Origin: Liolophura sinensis
Lineage: Eukaryota > Mollusca > Polyplacophora > Chitonida > Chitonidae
DNA: 64,000 nt
Direction of reading: 5' to 3'
Assembly (NCBI RefSeq): GCF_032854445.1
Contig: NC_088301.1
Coordinates: 52,005,187 to 52,069,186, forward strand
Under the pieces are notes generated by a model that saw only the letters and a list, made by a program, of their open reading frames with translations, made no database searches and had not been told where the DNA came from. Positions 25,683-50,683 of this stretch are shown piece by piece; position 1 is the stretch's first letter; every line of letters starts with the position of its first letter. The position numbers and the translations under genes were made by a program.

Positions 25683-27299
25683 GCTGATGAAGAGGTTGGT
25701 GACAAGAGCAAATTAATGTCCTTAACAAAGCATGTACAGGTGAAACCTGGATTATAACAGTCCTCTGTCCTTGACTGTTTCTTTCTTATAAATGTCCCTA
25801 GTGTGTCCTACCTGCGAAAGACAAGAGAGTAAACAAAAACTGAATTAATACCATTATGGTACCTTACCTTAAATGTGGACGGGTATCCTTTACACCTTTG
25901 CACAAGCAATTCTGTATGCACTTCAGGTTTTTGCTCATTAATATACCTTTATTAAAATCATGTATATAACTCAGCAAAATCTCGAAGGGCATGCTACTGC
26001 TAGTAAAAGTAGGCTATAGACTAGTCCTAATACAGACTACAGTTTAACTTGTCAGCTCAAGCATAAAGTAAGTTGGAGTCGTGACTTGGTTTAATTGTGC
26101 TCAAAAAATGAAAGTGTGAAAACACAAAACGTTAATAAGTGACACAGGTAGAACTTTCTAACTTTCTGGAGGGTTTAGAAGCTGAACTTAAAGTTCAAGT
26201 CCATATATACTACCGGTATATACTTGAACATTATTTCACAAATACAACTGTAAGCTCAACGCCACTATGAAATTATCGGAAATAGCCTGGCCATTTTTAA
26301 CGGAATTATTTTATTCACCAATGCAACACAAGTAAAGAACTTAGACGGATAAGCCATACGTGACTTACCTGTGACTTACAGTGTTCACACCTGTCCAGTC
26401 CAGCCGAACTAACATCAGTTACTGCGTTTGACGATTCTCACCCGTTCACATGGGGCTGTTCTAAAAACCTTCACCGTATCCTCAACAGCGGAAGTCGAAG
26501 TTTGGTGAGCTTAGAATGGATTGGAATACAATTTATTTATTCGTTTATCATCGAAATGAAAAATAGAAAAGAAGCTTAGACAAACAATTATTAATTCCTT
26601 ATTATCAATGATATTAGCCTTAATGCTATTTATTTGTTTTACGTTTAGTTTATTAACCTGGTAGCAGGAAACACACTTTTAACTTTCTAAAAGGAAAAAG
26701 AAATAAATAAAAAAAAAGAATTTTTTTTTTATTTCACATGGATTTTTAAAGTAAAGGAAAATGTATATCTTGCGCTGAAACATGACCTTTTGACATACCA
26801 GTATAAACTTTATAATATCTGTTGATGATGACGGTTGCCAGTGTTGGTTACTATTGTCGATTAAGAACACAAAATAAAGAATTACAGGTTGTGTATTGTG
26901 TTTTATGGTTTAGTGAAGAGGTTTTCTTTGCTTCTTCTTCTTCTTTCTTTTTTTTTCTTTTTAAAATTTTATTATAATACTTTTTTCTGTTGCAGGTAAA
27001 GCGTATGGTATATAACTCAGTCCGTAATGCTTCAATGAATGCTCCCCGATAGGTCGCTGGGATCCACCGACGCGAAAAGTACCGACTATTAATGCAGAGG
27101 ATCCGGGCACTTGGCATCATTTCAGCATTGTGTACGTCTGGCGGGGAGGTCGCCCTATTTTACAACACGACCTACCGAAAATATTTAGTTTTTGACATTA
27201 ATAGGAATTAACAGTGATAAGGCGACCAAATCAAAACTTTCTGCGGGTATATAGCAGACCTGTACCCTGGTGTGAGTGCAATTTGAATTGAAAAAAAGG
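25683..27299. promoter_or_regulatory. Shared intergenic region of the divergent selenophosphate synthetase pair
   Basis: About 1.6 kb between the two start codons. It must hold both 5' UTRs and promoters. No clear TATA box or other motif could be assigned. A/T runs (26700-26730, 26930-26970) and a moderately GC-richer patch at 27040-27180 are the only visible structure. A shared promoter is inferred from layout only. Confidence 0.45.
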
Positions 27300-30200
27300 A
27301 TGATACGACGACCGTTTGATCCGGAGGCACATGAGTTGGATGCCTCCTTTCGATTGACGAAGTTTACAGATTTAAAGGGATGTGGGTGCAAAGTACCCCA
27401 AGATGTTTTGCTCAAGTTGCTCGAAGGGCTACAAGGAGAAGGTGCGCAAGCCACCTCTCCGATTGCACAGGTTGCACAAATAGCACAAATTTCCCAAGAC
27501 CAGGAGCAGTCACACTTTCAGTATGTTACTGCAGTACCTCGAATCGGTAAGTTTTCTGGGTTGTGTACGTCTCTCAGAGCTCCGTCAGCGCGAGGAACTC
27601 GGCTTGTCATGGTGCAAATGGGGCCAAGAATTAAACTGTACGTTCAATACAGCATAGTCTGACCGAACTTAAAGCATGTCTGTAGGTCTGTATTTAGTGA
27701 TGATAGTGTCTGAGGAGAACTACAAAGAACACCTGGTGATATTTAGATGTTGAAACTTCTTAGGGGCTGAACCTTGCGGTTCTCGTCTAGACAAGATGGC
27801 GACGCGACTATGCGTGACCACGTGTTTGCTGGGCGGGAATCAAGCCACGTGGTTTTGTGACGTATAAACTCAGTGTTAAGAATTGTTTTACTTTTTGATA
27901 CTTGTAGAAGATGTTTACATTATTCTCGTGGCAAATTGATGTATGCATATTCATATGTTGACATGCTCAAAGAGAGAAAATGTTAAATTAAGAACATTAG
28001 CCTATACATGTAATTTTCAGCCAAAAATGCCGTTTTTTGGGTTACCTGAAAGACTCAAAGAGCCAAGTTGTAAACTGCCCATTTTCCCTCCCTTGTCAAA
28101 ATCTGCATTAAGGGAGAAATGGTGAAAGTGTACCAAGTGTACAGTATGTGCAATACCCATTATAAAACAAGAAAGTTCATGAAGTCACGTAAAAAAAAAT
28201 AATAAAAAATTTCTCCCATCACTGAATTCGATTATATTAAATTGTGTAGGCCTATGGTGAACAGAACAGCCAATTTTTTTTTTTCTCAAATTTTATGACC
28301 GAAAACGGTATTTCTCACCACAACTTACAATTAAAGCATCAAAAAACAGAAAAAAAAATCCCAAAAGGTGAGGTTGTGAGGGTTATGAAGGGCTTAAAGT
28401 TAATGAATAAATCCCATCTAGGACACAAGGCAAGTCGACAATTCATGAGGCCACATATGTGTATACTATAGTCTAGGCGTGCAAAGATCTAGACATCGGT
28501 ATTCCCAAACTCAGATTATGCTGAATGAAAGATTTTGTTGTTTTTTTTTTCCCCCCTTTTGTCACCTCATTTCTTTAATTGTTCAAGGCCAATAAGCCTA
28601 AAAGGGGTGGAGCGCAGTGGAGTCAAGGATACCTTTGCACTGTCTTTTTGATTCTTCCTCCCCCCAACAGTACGAGATCTGTTCTGTCTTTGTGCTGTCC
28701 AGCATATGGCATGCACTGTCACCTTAACCTTGCCTTGACTTATTTTCTCGAGAACTAATTGGACAGTTCTGAACTTTTCATTTGTGGTGACATGTCATGA
28801 CCTGGGCTTTAGAACTGTTCCATTGTTAGCATTGCAGCAGGTAATAACCATGTTTCCCTAGAACTAATGTGCTAATTGTGATTTTCTTTGATGTGTAATG
28901 ATAAAGGCCTTAAGAAAGGATAAACTTTAGGAATTAATCTGCTTGTCCATAAATACTATTTTGACAGTATACAATTTGTTGGCCTATACAAAATATTTGG
29001 CCAGAAATGTTGAGTATTTTAATCTCTTTAGAAAGAAATGTATTGATATTCATATTACAAAGTAGATTTAAGTTTAGATGTATGCATCAGTCTAAGTACA
29101 AATTTGTAATGACATATAAGGATGTTTTCCATTTTCAACTACCCACTTCCAAATTTTCAGGTATTGGGATGGACAGCTGTGTTACTCCCCTCCGACATGG
29201 AGGTTTATCACTGGTACAAACCACAGACTTTATCTATCCTTTGGTTGACGATCCTTACATGATGGTAAGTTCTACTCAGATCTAATCTACTCATCATATA
29301 TTAGATCCAGTTAGGATACATGAAACGTACCTCTTCACTGGAGATTTTAAATGTTAGTCTTTATAAGTTTTTAACCAATTTTTATTTTTAGGACATACTT
29401 GCTATCTTGTAATTAAATTCCCTGTTTTACATACTTTCCTTCAGTACTTTTTGGAAAGTGATGTCAGAAGTGAATCGTGGAGATGATATCAAGGCTATAG
29501 TGCTGTAGTGCTAACATGCAGCTTAGTACATGTACCACTATAGTGTTCTCTAACAGTTGTTTTGATAGCACAGAGTGCGTTGCTGGCCCAGCCAAGCTGA
29601 CTAATGGTTACTTTTAAATTCACTTTTACCCCCTAAGAATTCGATAAAAATAGAAAAGCTTAATGTCTAGCACAGCACAAACTTTACCTCCAACAGTAAA
29701 TGAAAAGTTTACAAGCCACCAGTGAACTTCCTTTCCCTTTTCCCATGCAAGCACTAAGCTGATCATCCAGAATTTCATCAAGTTTTCCCCAAGTACCGTC
29801 AAGTCAGGAGGCAGCCTGTTTATGGTGGAGAGTGGACAACTTGGATAGGGGACATGCTGGGCTATATGTATGTGGGTGGACCGTCCCCCCTCCTAGTTTA
29901 CATACTAGGGGGAACCAAGCCTGTGTTACATCCCTGAGAAATGTGGTTTTACAACTGTGCCATTATTCCCACTGGTTTACTGGGGTACCCCTGGTTTGAA
30001 GGGCAGGCACTAATGGAGGTATTGCCCTGTGTCTGTACATTGCACAAGAGTTTTGGTTAATGTGGACAGCTTCTTATTTTATTATTGCAGATTGCCTAAT
30101 TTTATTTTGTCCAGGGTAAAATAGCTTGTGCCAATGTACTCAGCGACCTTTATGCCCTGGGTGTAATGGAGTGTGACAACATGTTGATGTTGTTAGGGGT

Positions 30201-33200
30201 CAGCAACAAGATGACGGATAAGGAAAGAGATGTCATTGTTCCACTGATGATGAGAGGTTTTAAGGTAAACATCAATTTAAAGGACCAATTTGTTTGCACA
30301 TTTTTATCTTTAATACTGTAGATATATAACTTATATGTCATCTTATATTGTCATCAATATTGCTGTCAGCTGTGCTACAAAAATAAAACACAGATTTACT
30401 GTTATGAATTTAAGTAATAAAAAGAAGTGGTACGAGTTCTCGTTCACTTGTTAAGGTACCCAGACAGTTTAATTCCAGAATATTCTTAGACTATGAGACT
30501 GTATACAGGTACCTGTTAAAAAGGCACATTTAATAATATCAAATATTTTTTTTTCTTAGTTTAAGCCACTGAGCTCTGCCTGGTTTGTTCCCATCTTAAT
30601 GCTGGCAACAGTCGTGCAGGTGAAATATTCTTGAGTACGGCATAAACCTACAATTAAATCAATAAATAAACAATTTATTTAAGCTAGATCCTGATGAAGT
30701 CAACATGTAGGCCATTTTACATTTATGTTGATAGGATGCTGCTGAAGAAGGGGGCTCTAGTGTCAATGGAGGCCAAACCGTCATGAACCCTTGGTTAACT
30801 ATTGGGGGCGTGGCTACAACTGTCTGTCAGCCCAATGAATATATCATGTGAGTATGAAATCTGCTATATGTTGTCGTAATTAAATAGTACAGATATGTAT
30901 TCTTTTCAGTTTAACAAGGATGATATACATGTGGAAAGACTTTCATCTCAAGGTCCAGGACCCAGACTTGATATCCTGAATTGGGCTTCCATTGGGACCA
31001 TGTAGTGGGGTCAGTTTGGGTCTGTGACCTCATTCTTTTGACATCTTACTTTTTTTCCTAGTAGATGGTGATGTCACATTAAAATCAAGGACACACCAAT
31101 GTTTTACAACAATACAACAACGTAAGAGTCACCCTAGACCCGAATTGTATAAAGCGCCAATACAGGATAATGTGAAGTGTGTAATACTCATTGAGCTGAG
31201 CAATGAAGTATGAGATACTCATTGGGCTGAACAATGAAATGTGGGATATTCCTTTGGCTGAACAAAAATTGCATTGTACAACCTACTCACTGACAGACTG
31301 TCCCAATAATCTTGGATGGATCAGCAAATTTATCTGGCCAATAATCGTACATGTATTTCGAGAACATTACAACATAGGATTGCGATGTTGCAGTGTTGTC
31401 AAAATATGTGTATGATTATGGGTTTGTGTTTGTGGTATGTGTAGCCCAAAGTTGTACATTGACACGTTATTTTTCTTCCTTTGGCATGATCTGCTTGTTT
31501 ATTTTTCAGGCCCGACAATGCTGTTGTTGGGGATGTATTAGTTTTGACCAAACCTCTAGGAACCCAGGTTGCTGTCAATGCCTTTCAGTGGCTTGATCAG
31601 CCTGAACGCTGGAACCGCATCAAGCTTGTGGTTAGTGAAGATGATGTGAGAAAGGCATATCAAAGAGCTATGTTCAGCATGTCAAGACTGAACAAGACAG
31701 GTAAGAAATGAATAACTAAACAATTTATTAAAAAATAAATGGAGCAAGGAACAATCTAAGAAGCATTCCATGCCTTTTTTTTTTTTGCTGTGTATCAAAT
31801 AAGAAATTTAAAAATCAGCAATGATTGGAAGAATCAGTTTTATCACCATCGATAAATGGTTACTCTTACACCCCTGCCACCCTCAAAATACAAAATGTCT
31901 AATACACTGGTTTGAATTCTATTTCTGTTTTCTATTGACTTCCTAATATTCAGCTGTCACCACTAGGTGGATGTGGGTGAAAATGTTGGATATTTTGAAC
32001 TCTTCAGGGACTTATCCTTGACAGATATTGAGGTTATCGAATTTGATAACGTTGTAAGAGCACGTGTTAAGAGCACAATAACAAAATGGGGATATTCCAT
32101 TGTTGATACGGGGTGTGTATACAAATCGTAAATTACTAAATTCCTGACTTGGTGTATTGTGTATTAGAATCAAAGTTAGACAAATTGTTAATGGTGTCAT
32201 CTAAAAGAGTACAGTAGGTATTGACCAGATTTTTTACATGCATATAAAGCATAATAAAACAAGGGGGACATTCCATCGCTGATGCTCTGATTACCGTTAA
32301 TTACCAAATTCACGACTTCAGGAGATTATATATTGAGCTGAAGTTATGCATTCATGTGTCCTCTACAGGCAATTTTGCTAAGCTATAAACATTCATTCTC
32401 GAGGCGTCAACCATGTTTCTTCCTTGTAGAACTTGGGTTATGTCCTAACTAACCATGGACTAAAATTGCAAAGAATTTATTTTTTAATTTTGTTTCACAA
32501 GCTGCTCGGCTGATGCATAAGTACAATGCCCATGGAGCAACAGATGTCACAGGGTTTGGTTTGTTAGGCCATGCATCCAACCTGGCAAAAGTTCAGAAGA
32601 ATGAAGTCAGTTTTGTGATTCACAACCTGCCTATTATAGCTAAGATGGCATCAGTTGGTAAAGCCTGTGGAAATATGTTTAAACTGATGCAAGGCCACTC
32701 TGAAGAAACATCAGGTGAGTGTGACTAGGATTGCCAGGATCTCCAGTATTGTACTAATTAATAGGGATCCATTTATTTGTGGTTAAGTCAAGATAAGAAC
32801 ATTGCTTGAAAGGTTTTTTTTCGTTCAGGTTTTCAGTTGTAGTGATGTTGAAAGTAAAGGTGTATGTTTTCTCCACCTGTACACCAGAATGTAATTGCAT
32901 ATTCAGCAATATCTAATTAGTAAATAGCTTGATTTCAAATGAGATGTCTGATTTCATCAATTGTAAAATGGAACAGGTGAAATGCTGTATGAAGTTAATA
33001 GTAATGTTGTCGGCACTCAAATAGAGGAACTATGAAATCCTATTTATTATTGATAAAGTAGATATGGGGTGTTAAAGGCAAGGCATGTTTCATGCTGTTT
33101 ACCTTTTAGATGTTGAAAGTAAAGGTGTATGTGACTATTTGTGCCTCAGGTGGATTGCTGATTGCCCTTCCCCGGGAACAAGCTGCTGCATTCTGTAAAG

Positions 33201-33334
33201 ACATTGAGAAACAAGAGGGCTATCAGGCCTGGATTATTGGAATTGTGGAAAAGGGAAACCGGACAGCTCGGATTATTGATAAGCCACGAGTAATTGAAGT
33301 GCCTGCTAAGGATAAAGACGGGGAGCTCTGGTGA
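27300..33334 (+). CDS. SEPHS: Selenophosphate synthetase, cysteine form (paralogue)
   Basis: Second selenophosphate synthetase, head-to-head with the Sec copy. Exons: 27300-27546, 29161-29264, 30115-30264, 30735-30847, 31510-31700, 32502-32714, 33150-33334 (TGA), totalling 1203 nt and 400 residues. Exons 2-7 have the same lengths and phases as in the Sec copy (104, 150, 113, 191, 213, 185 nt). Exon 1 reads [19 protein letters not shown], so Cys28 (TGT) sits where the paralogue has TGA, and the Lys31 equivalent is kept. Other family motifs are intact: [53 protein letters not shown]. One oddity is GVMECDN, where the paralogue and vertebrates have GVTECDN. An in-frame TGA just upstream (27273-27275) makes 27300 the first ATG. 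A Cys at this position is active in bacterial homologues, so activity is plausible but inferred. AATAAA lies at 33730-33735. Confidence 0.95.
30565..30675 (+). mobile_element. Truncated SINE in intron 3 of the Cys-form gene
   Basis: 3' part only: AGCTCTGCCTGGTTTGTTCC, CTTAATGCTGGC, GAAATATTCTTGAGTACGGC, then a degenerate ATTAAATCAATAAATAAA tail. It has no counterpart in the equivalent intron of the Sec copy. Confidence 0.65.
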
Positions 33335-36120
33335 CCTAGGACTGTATACAAAGACTCTTTACGACATCAACATTGCAATGGCACACTTACATTAAGGGAT
33401 ACTTGATGTTTTGGATGCTCCAATGTGTGATCTTTGTCCATGTTCAGTATCCAATCAGAATGAAGAGGGACTCCATGAATTGGATCAGTACTGTGGATGT
33501 TTGCCAAGATGGTGTTGAACCCACCCACATTATGTGGCAATATTGCCTCAAGTTTATAACTTTTTGACTTGCATGTTTCTTTGTAGGAATGGATTAACAT
33601 AAACTTCAAATTTGCCAAGCCAAATAGACCACAATGTACTTTGCAAATATTATTATTTTCTGATTATGTAAGGGCTGTAATTTTGTTCTTCATTTGCAAG
33701 AGATGAAATTCATGTCATGTTCAAGATTTAATAAATCTGAGAACGGTTATCAGCTGAGCTGTAGCACTTTAAATGTTTATGAAGATGTTGCTTAGTAAAA
33801 TGGCACAAACTTTGTAGTACTGTGTTCTTCAGCTGATGTGCATATTTTTGCTAATCTTACGCTGCATGCTTTATTAACAGAGGCAAGATTTTTATTACCC
33901 GTACATTCAGGCTTTGCAGTGGTTTTCTGCCAGGTCAGTTATTTGCCTGACAGAGGGGTAGATCAGTTATGTGACTGGCGGAGGGGAAGTGGCTATCTGC
34001 CAGGTCACTTCATGTGACTGGTGGAGGGGCAGCAGTCTTCTGCCACATCAGTCCTGCGTCTGGCATAGGTGTATTGGTCTTCTGCCTGGTCAGTCGTGGG
34101 CCTAGTGGAGGGACAGTGGTTTTTCTGCCAGGTGAGTCTTGTGCCTGGCAGAGGTGTGGTTGTTTTCTGCCAGGTCAGTTGTGAGCCTGGTGGAGGGGCA
34201 AAGGTCTTCTGCCAGGTCGGTTGTGAGCCTGATGGAGGGGTAGTGGTTTTCTGCCAGGCCAGTCATGTCCATTATGCAGAGGCATTGGTTTTCTACCACA
34301 TCAGTCTTGCGCCTGGCAGAGGAGCAGTGGTTTTCTGCCAGGCAAGTTCGGTAGTGGACCTTGTGGTGGGAGGTGACTTCTCTCAATTAGATTTGCTGTG
34401 CATCTATAGGTCGCATTGGAGAAGTGGAATGCAACAAGTCTATTTCACATTCAAAAATTTGTAGAACAGAATAGCACAATAGCATATGTTGTGTGAACAT
34501 AGGTATAGTCAAATAAATATACTGCTCTGTGCAACACTAAACCACAAATCAAATACAAAAGCTGCAAAGAAATGATTGTTTGGTGTTGCATTGCCTAGAC
34601 CTTAAACAAAAAACATTTGACGAAGCCTCGTCATGTAGTCGTACAAGATTCACAAAGTTCAATGGAGACCACTGGCCATGCAACAAATACTGCTTCACAC
34701 ATTGAAAAGTTCAAGTATGCATGCAACATGCCACCTGCAGCTGTGCTAACCTACAGCAATTGTTTGTGTAACCAGCACAAATATTGGATGCACTGCACAA
34801 CTGCCGGTTACGAGTTTCCGATCTTATCAGGTATACTGGGAAGCCAGACTGATGAATCCATGCATGGAGTTTTTACTCCATTTGGATGAGTTTTGAGGAT
34901 ACCAAGCCAAATGAGCAAACCTGAGAAACTAGGTGAAAAGGTGAGTTAAGTCCTGTAGTATTCTGATTCTATAAGTTTCACTGAAGTTGGCTTAGTTTTA
35001 CAAATCATAAATTGACCCGAGAAAGGCAGTCTAAGACTAGTGAATCCCTGTGTGAAGGGATTAACAAATGTAAGGGTACCAAAGAATTTGGATTATGTTG
35101 TCAACAGCTAGCAGGTTAATGTGGAAGCTAAGCCGGAGGCATTTAACAGAGCTAATGGTTCACCGTTCATGTAGCACTGCTTATTGCTGTTGCACAATTT
35201 TGTTTCAAGGAATAATCAGGATCTGAATAGACATACATTTGCTTCATAACAGAAATAATACTTATAAAAGACGATCAATGCTTGGCTGAAAATGCCCTGG
35301 CGGAAGTATTTGAGCCGCAATGTCATTGGCTGTCAGAACAGCTTTATGAAGACGTACCGTAAAGCAAGGGTGGTTATGAAGCCTGAACCTTGCACACAGG
35401 AAGAGGCTATATGCTTATACCATGATCTTTATCTCCATGGTCCACTTTGCTTCTGAAAGTGCTACTAACCAACCTAGGAACTCAAATGATTGGATTTTTA
35501 ATACTCGACTGGTAAAGCAATTAATTTTTTTTTAATCATTCGGCCACTCCTGTATAGATGGAACTGTTAAGCAATCTTGCCTTTCGCCTGTACTTTTACC
35601 CTTTTGCACTCAGGGTACAAGTACAGGCGAGCTAACAATCATTGCCAAGATATATTCAGGATTTGGCCAGTAGTTATCAGTATGCTTAAAAGAACAACCA
35701 TTCAACATCCAGTGTTAGGATTCTAAACAACAATTTTATTGGAGGTACCTTGCACAACAAGCAAATTTTTATTTTTGAGAAAAGGCATGTAAAGAAGAAA
35801 AAAAAAACAATGATTTCTAGTGATTGTGAGAAGATAATGCAAAAGGCTGACCATTGCAAATTTCGATAAATAATTGAGCTACCTTAATGAGACAGACAAG
35901 TCTTGAGTGTCACATTACTATCTGGCCTTAAGGGGAAGTGCTGAATGAATTCTGATCAAATGATTCTCATGATCTCATGAAGTGGAAAAAATTCACAAAT
36001 TCTGCAAGTCAATGACCACTTCAGGAATTCTCACTGAACTTAAAACTATTTACAGAGATGGACAGGAATTCTGAAGGGACGGGGAAAATTAAATATTGGT
36101 CTAAACAATAAAGTTAAAGG
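33335..36120. other. Region between the Cys-form gene and the RBM gene
   Basis: The genes converge. It contains the Cys-form 3' UTR with AATAAA at 33730, the 42-bp minisatellite, and the RBM 3' UTR with a minus-strand AATAAA at 35740-35735. An open frame at 34617-34889 resembles nothing I know and is probably chance. Confidence 0.6.
33906..34385 (+). repeat. 42-bp minisatellite, about 11 diverged copies
   Basis: Repeats of TTTTCTGCCAGGTCAGT followed by a G-rich GCCTGGCAGAGGGGCAGTGG part, period 42 bp. Because 42 is a multiple of three, long frames stay open on both strands. These frames look like repeat artefacts, not genes. It lies 0.6 kb past the Cys-form stop, beyond its AATAAA. Confidence 0.85.
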
Positions 36121-48957
<12,837 letters not shown>

Positions 48958-49207
48958 TCTTGATGTTCTGAAAAATGAAAAAGATGATTGACAATTGACT
49001 GGTTGTTCTGAAGGTGACAATTCACACTTAAACAAGTCACATTTAAGCAAGGGAATTGGGACTAAACTGTGGCAGTGTTTGGAAAGACTTTGACAAGAGG
49101 CAGTCTGGTGTACGACTAGAAAAATTGTGGTCACAACTGCCACAATTCAATTTTCCACTGACACAGAAGGAATGGCACTTTGTACTGATGAAATGACTCT
49201 TGCCCTA

Positions 49208-49515
49208 TCGAGTGAGTGAGTGCTTGGGGTTCAACGTCGCACTCAACAATTTTTCAGTCATATGACGACGAAGGAATCATTAGGGTGCATGTACGTGTAA
49301 TGTGCCTCCTTGTTGCAGGACGGATTCTTTTATTTAGTGCTGTTTCACTGAGACGACTTACCGAAGGCAAGTAAGCCGCCCCGCCCGAGCCATTATACTG
49401 ATACGGGTCAACCAGTCGTTGCACTATCCCCTTCATGCCGAACGCCAAGCGAGGAAGTTACAACTTCCTCTTTTAAAGTCTTAGGTGTGACTTGATCAAG
49501 GATTGATCCTGGATC
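49208..49515 (-). mobile_element. Second SINE family, near full length
   Basis: Left end GTGAGTGAGTGCTTGGGG and TTCAACGTCGCACTCAACAA match, in reverse, the element tail at 56.4 kb. The body includes TTGCAGGACGGATTC, CTGATACGGGTCAACC and TTCATGCCGAACGCCAAGCG. It lies in the 5' UTR intron of the RBM gene. Confidence 0.6.
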
Positions 49516-50543
49516 TACCTGTCCCGAAGCAGTTTCTTGCCCATTCGATTATACTTATGCAATAAATTTGTGGTGATATGACAACTGAATTCTGCAAGCA
49601 GTTGTATTCTTGTACATTTATTTATTTGATTGGTGTTTCATGTTGAATATTTAACTTGTTATAATGGGAGGAATCTGGCTAGAGCTTAGCACAATTCTAG
49701 GGCTAGTCTCCGGCTTTGAAGTCTAGCCCTACCACTTCACTAGACTTCAACATGGTAGAAGTTGAGATCGCACTGATGTGCTCACAGTGCTCCATCAAAG
49801 ATATGCTTTGACTGTTCCTACATGTATTCTTGGTAAAACCCAAATTTTGTTTGTTCACTGACCTATCTTGTTAGACCGAAGCATGAAGATAAACATCAAA
49901 ATTCTATGTTTATTGGTACATCTACTCTAGGAATATGTCACATTCTACCCAATCATCCAACCAACAGACACCTCCTGCCACACATTTCTTATGTCATGAT
50001 GAATCGGGCAGATATGATGTCGAGTAAGGAAGTTATGCTGGAATGATGTCATGCGCATTCGAGAGTATGACATCATTTGTGGCAGTATGTCATTGACGGT
50101 GGCATCAAAATTGGAGACAAAATACGTTTGTTTCCATGTTATCCTCCCAAACTAACAAGTGCAGCTGTAATACAGCCCCATAAAGTTAGATATAGCCTAG
50201 GCTTCAATGTTTCTTCGGGCTGTTCTAGAGACAAAAGGCATGTGACACACGCGCATTCAACCCTTACCATGTTCATATGTCTTAAAGGCGTCTAAAAACC
50301 AAGTTCTAGTGCATCAACTCGAGTGATGTGGGGGTGTAAGCAACCGGCTACGGGCCCAACATGCTGTCTGATGGGAGTTTGAATCCAGAGCATTTCAGCA
50401 CAAGTTAAGTAAATCCTTTCAAGGAAAGTATAAATCAAGAACCAATGTCATAAACGACAGACCATTGAATGATCAATGTCTTATTTGATGAAAAAATGAC
50501 GTGAGAATGCACGTGAAAATCAACACATAAATACAGGGCCTAT

Positions 50544-50683
50544 GATGGATACAAGTTCTCGGGAGATGCGCGTGGGGGGCGCTCGTGCATATACCATTCA
50601 CCCAGTGCTCATGCCGTGTACCGCCTGGGTTCTAACCCCAACTTCATGTATATGCGCAAGCTCCCCGAGAACTTGTATCCATC
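50544..50683. mobile_element. MITE-like element with perfect 20-bp terminal inverted repeats
   Basis: GATGGATACAAGTTCTCGGG (50544-50563) is repeated exactly in reverse complement at 50664-50683. Weaker pairing continues inward (GATGCGCG against TATGCGCA). There is no coding capacity. The interior is GC-richer than its surroundings and holds a B-box-like GGGTTCTAACCCC. It lies in the intergenic or 5' UTR intron region of the RBM gene. Confidence 0.7.

Noticed and set aside
33110-33149. Extra coding residues at the start of the last Cys-form exon
   Set aside because: This is intron sequence with a CAG acceptor at 33149; the phase with exon 6 requires the start at 33150. The same open intron stretch in the Sec copy reflects shared sequence.
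7668-33334. One synthetase as a processed retrocopy of the other
   Set aside because: Both keep the same six introns at identical positions, so the duplication was of genomic DNA.
34069-34464. Open frame for a repetitive protein on plus (and one on minus at 34102-34386)
   Set aside because: Both are consequences of a 42-bp minisatellite; no start context, homology or splice support.
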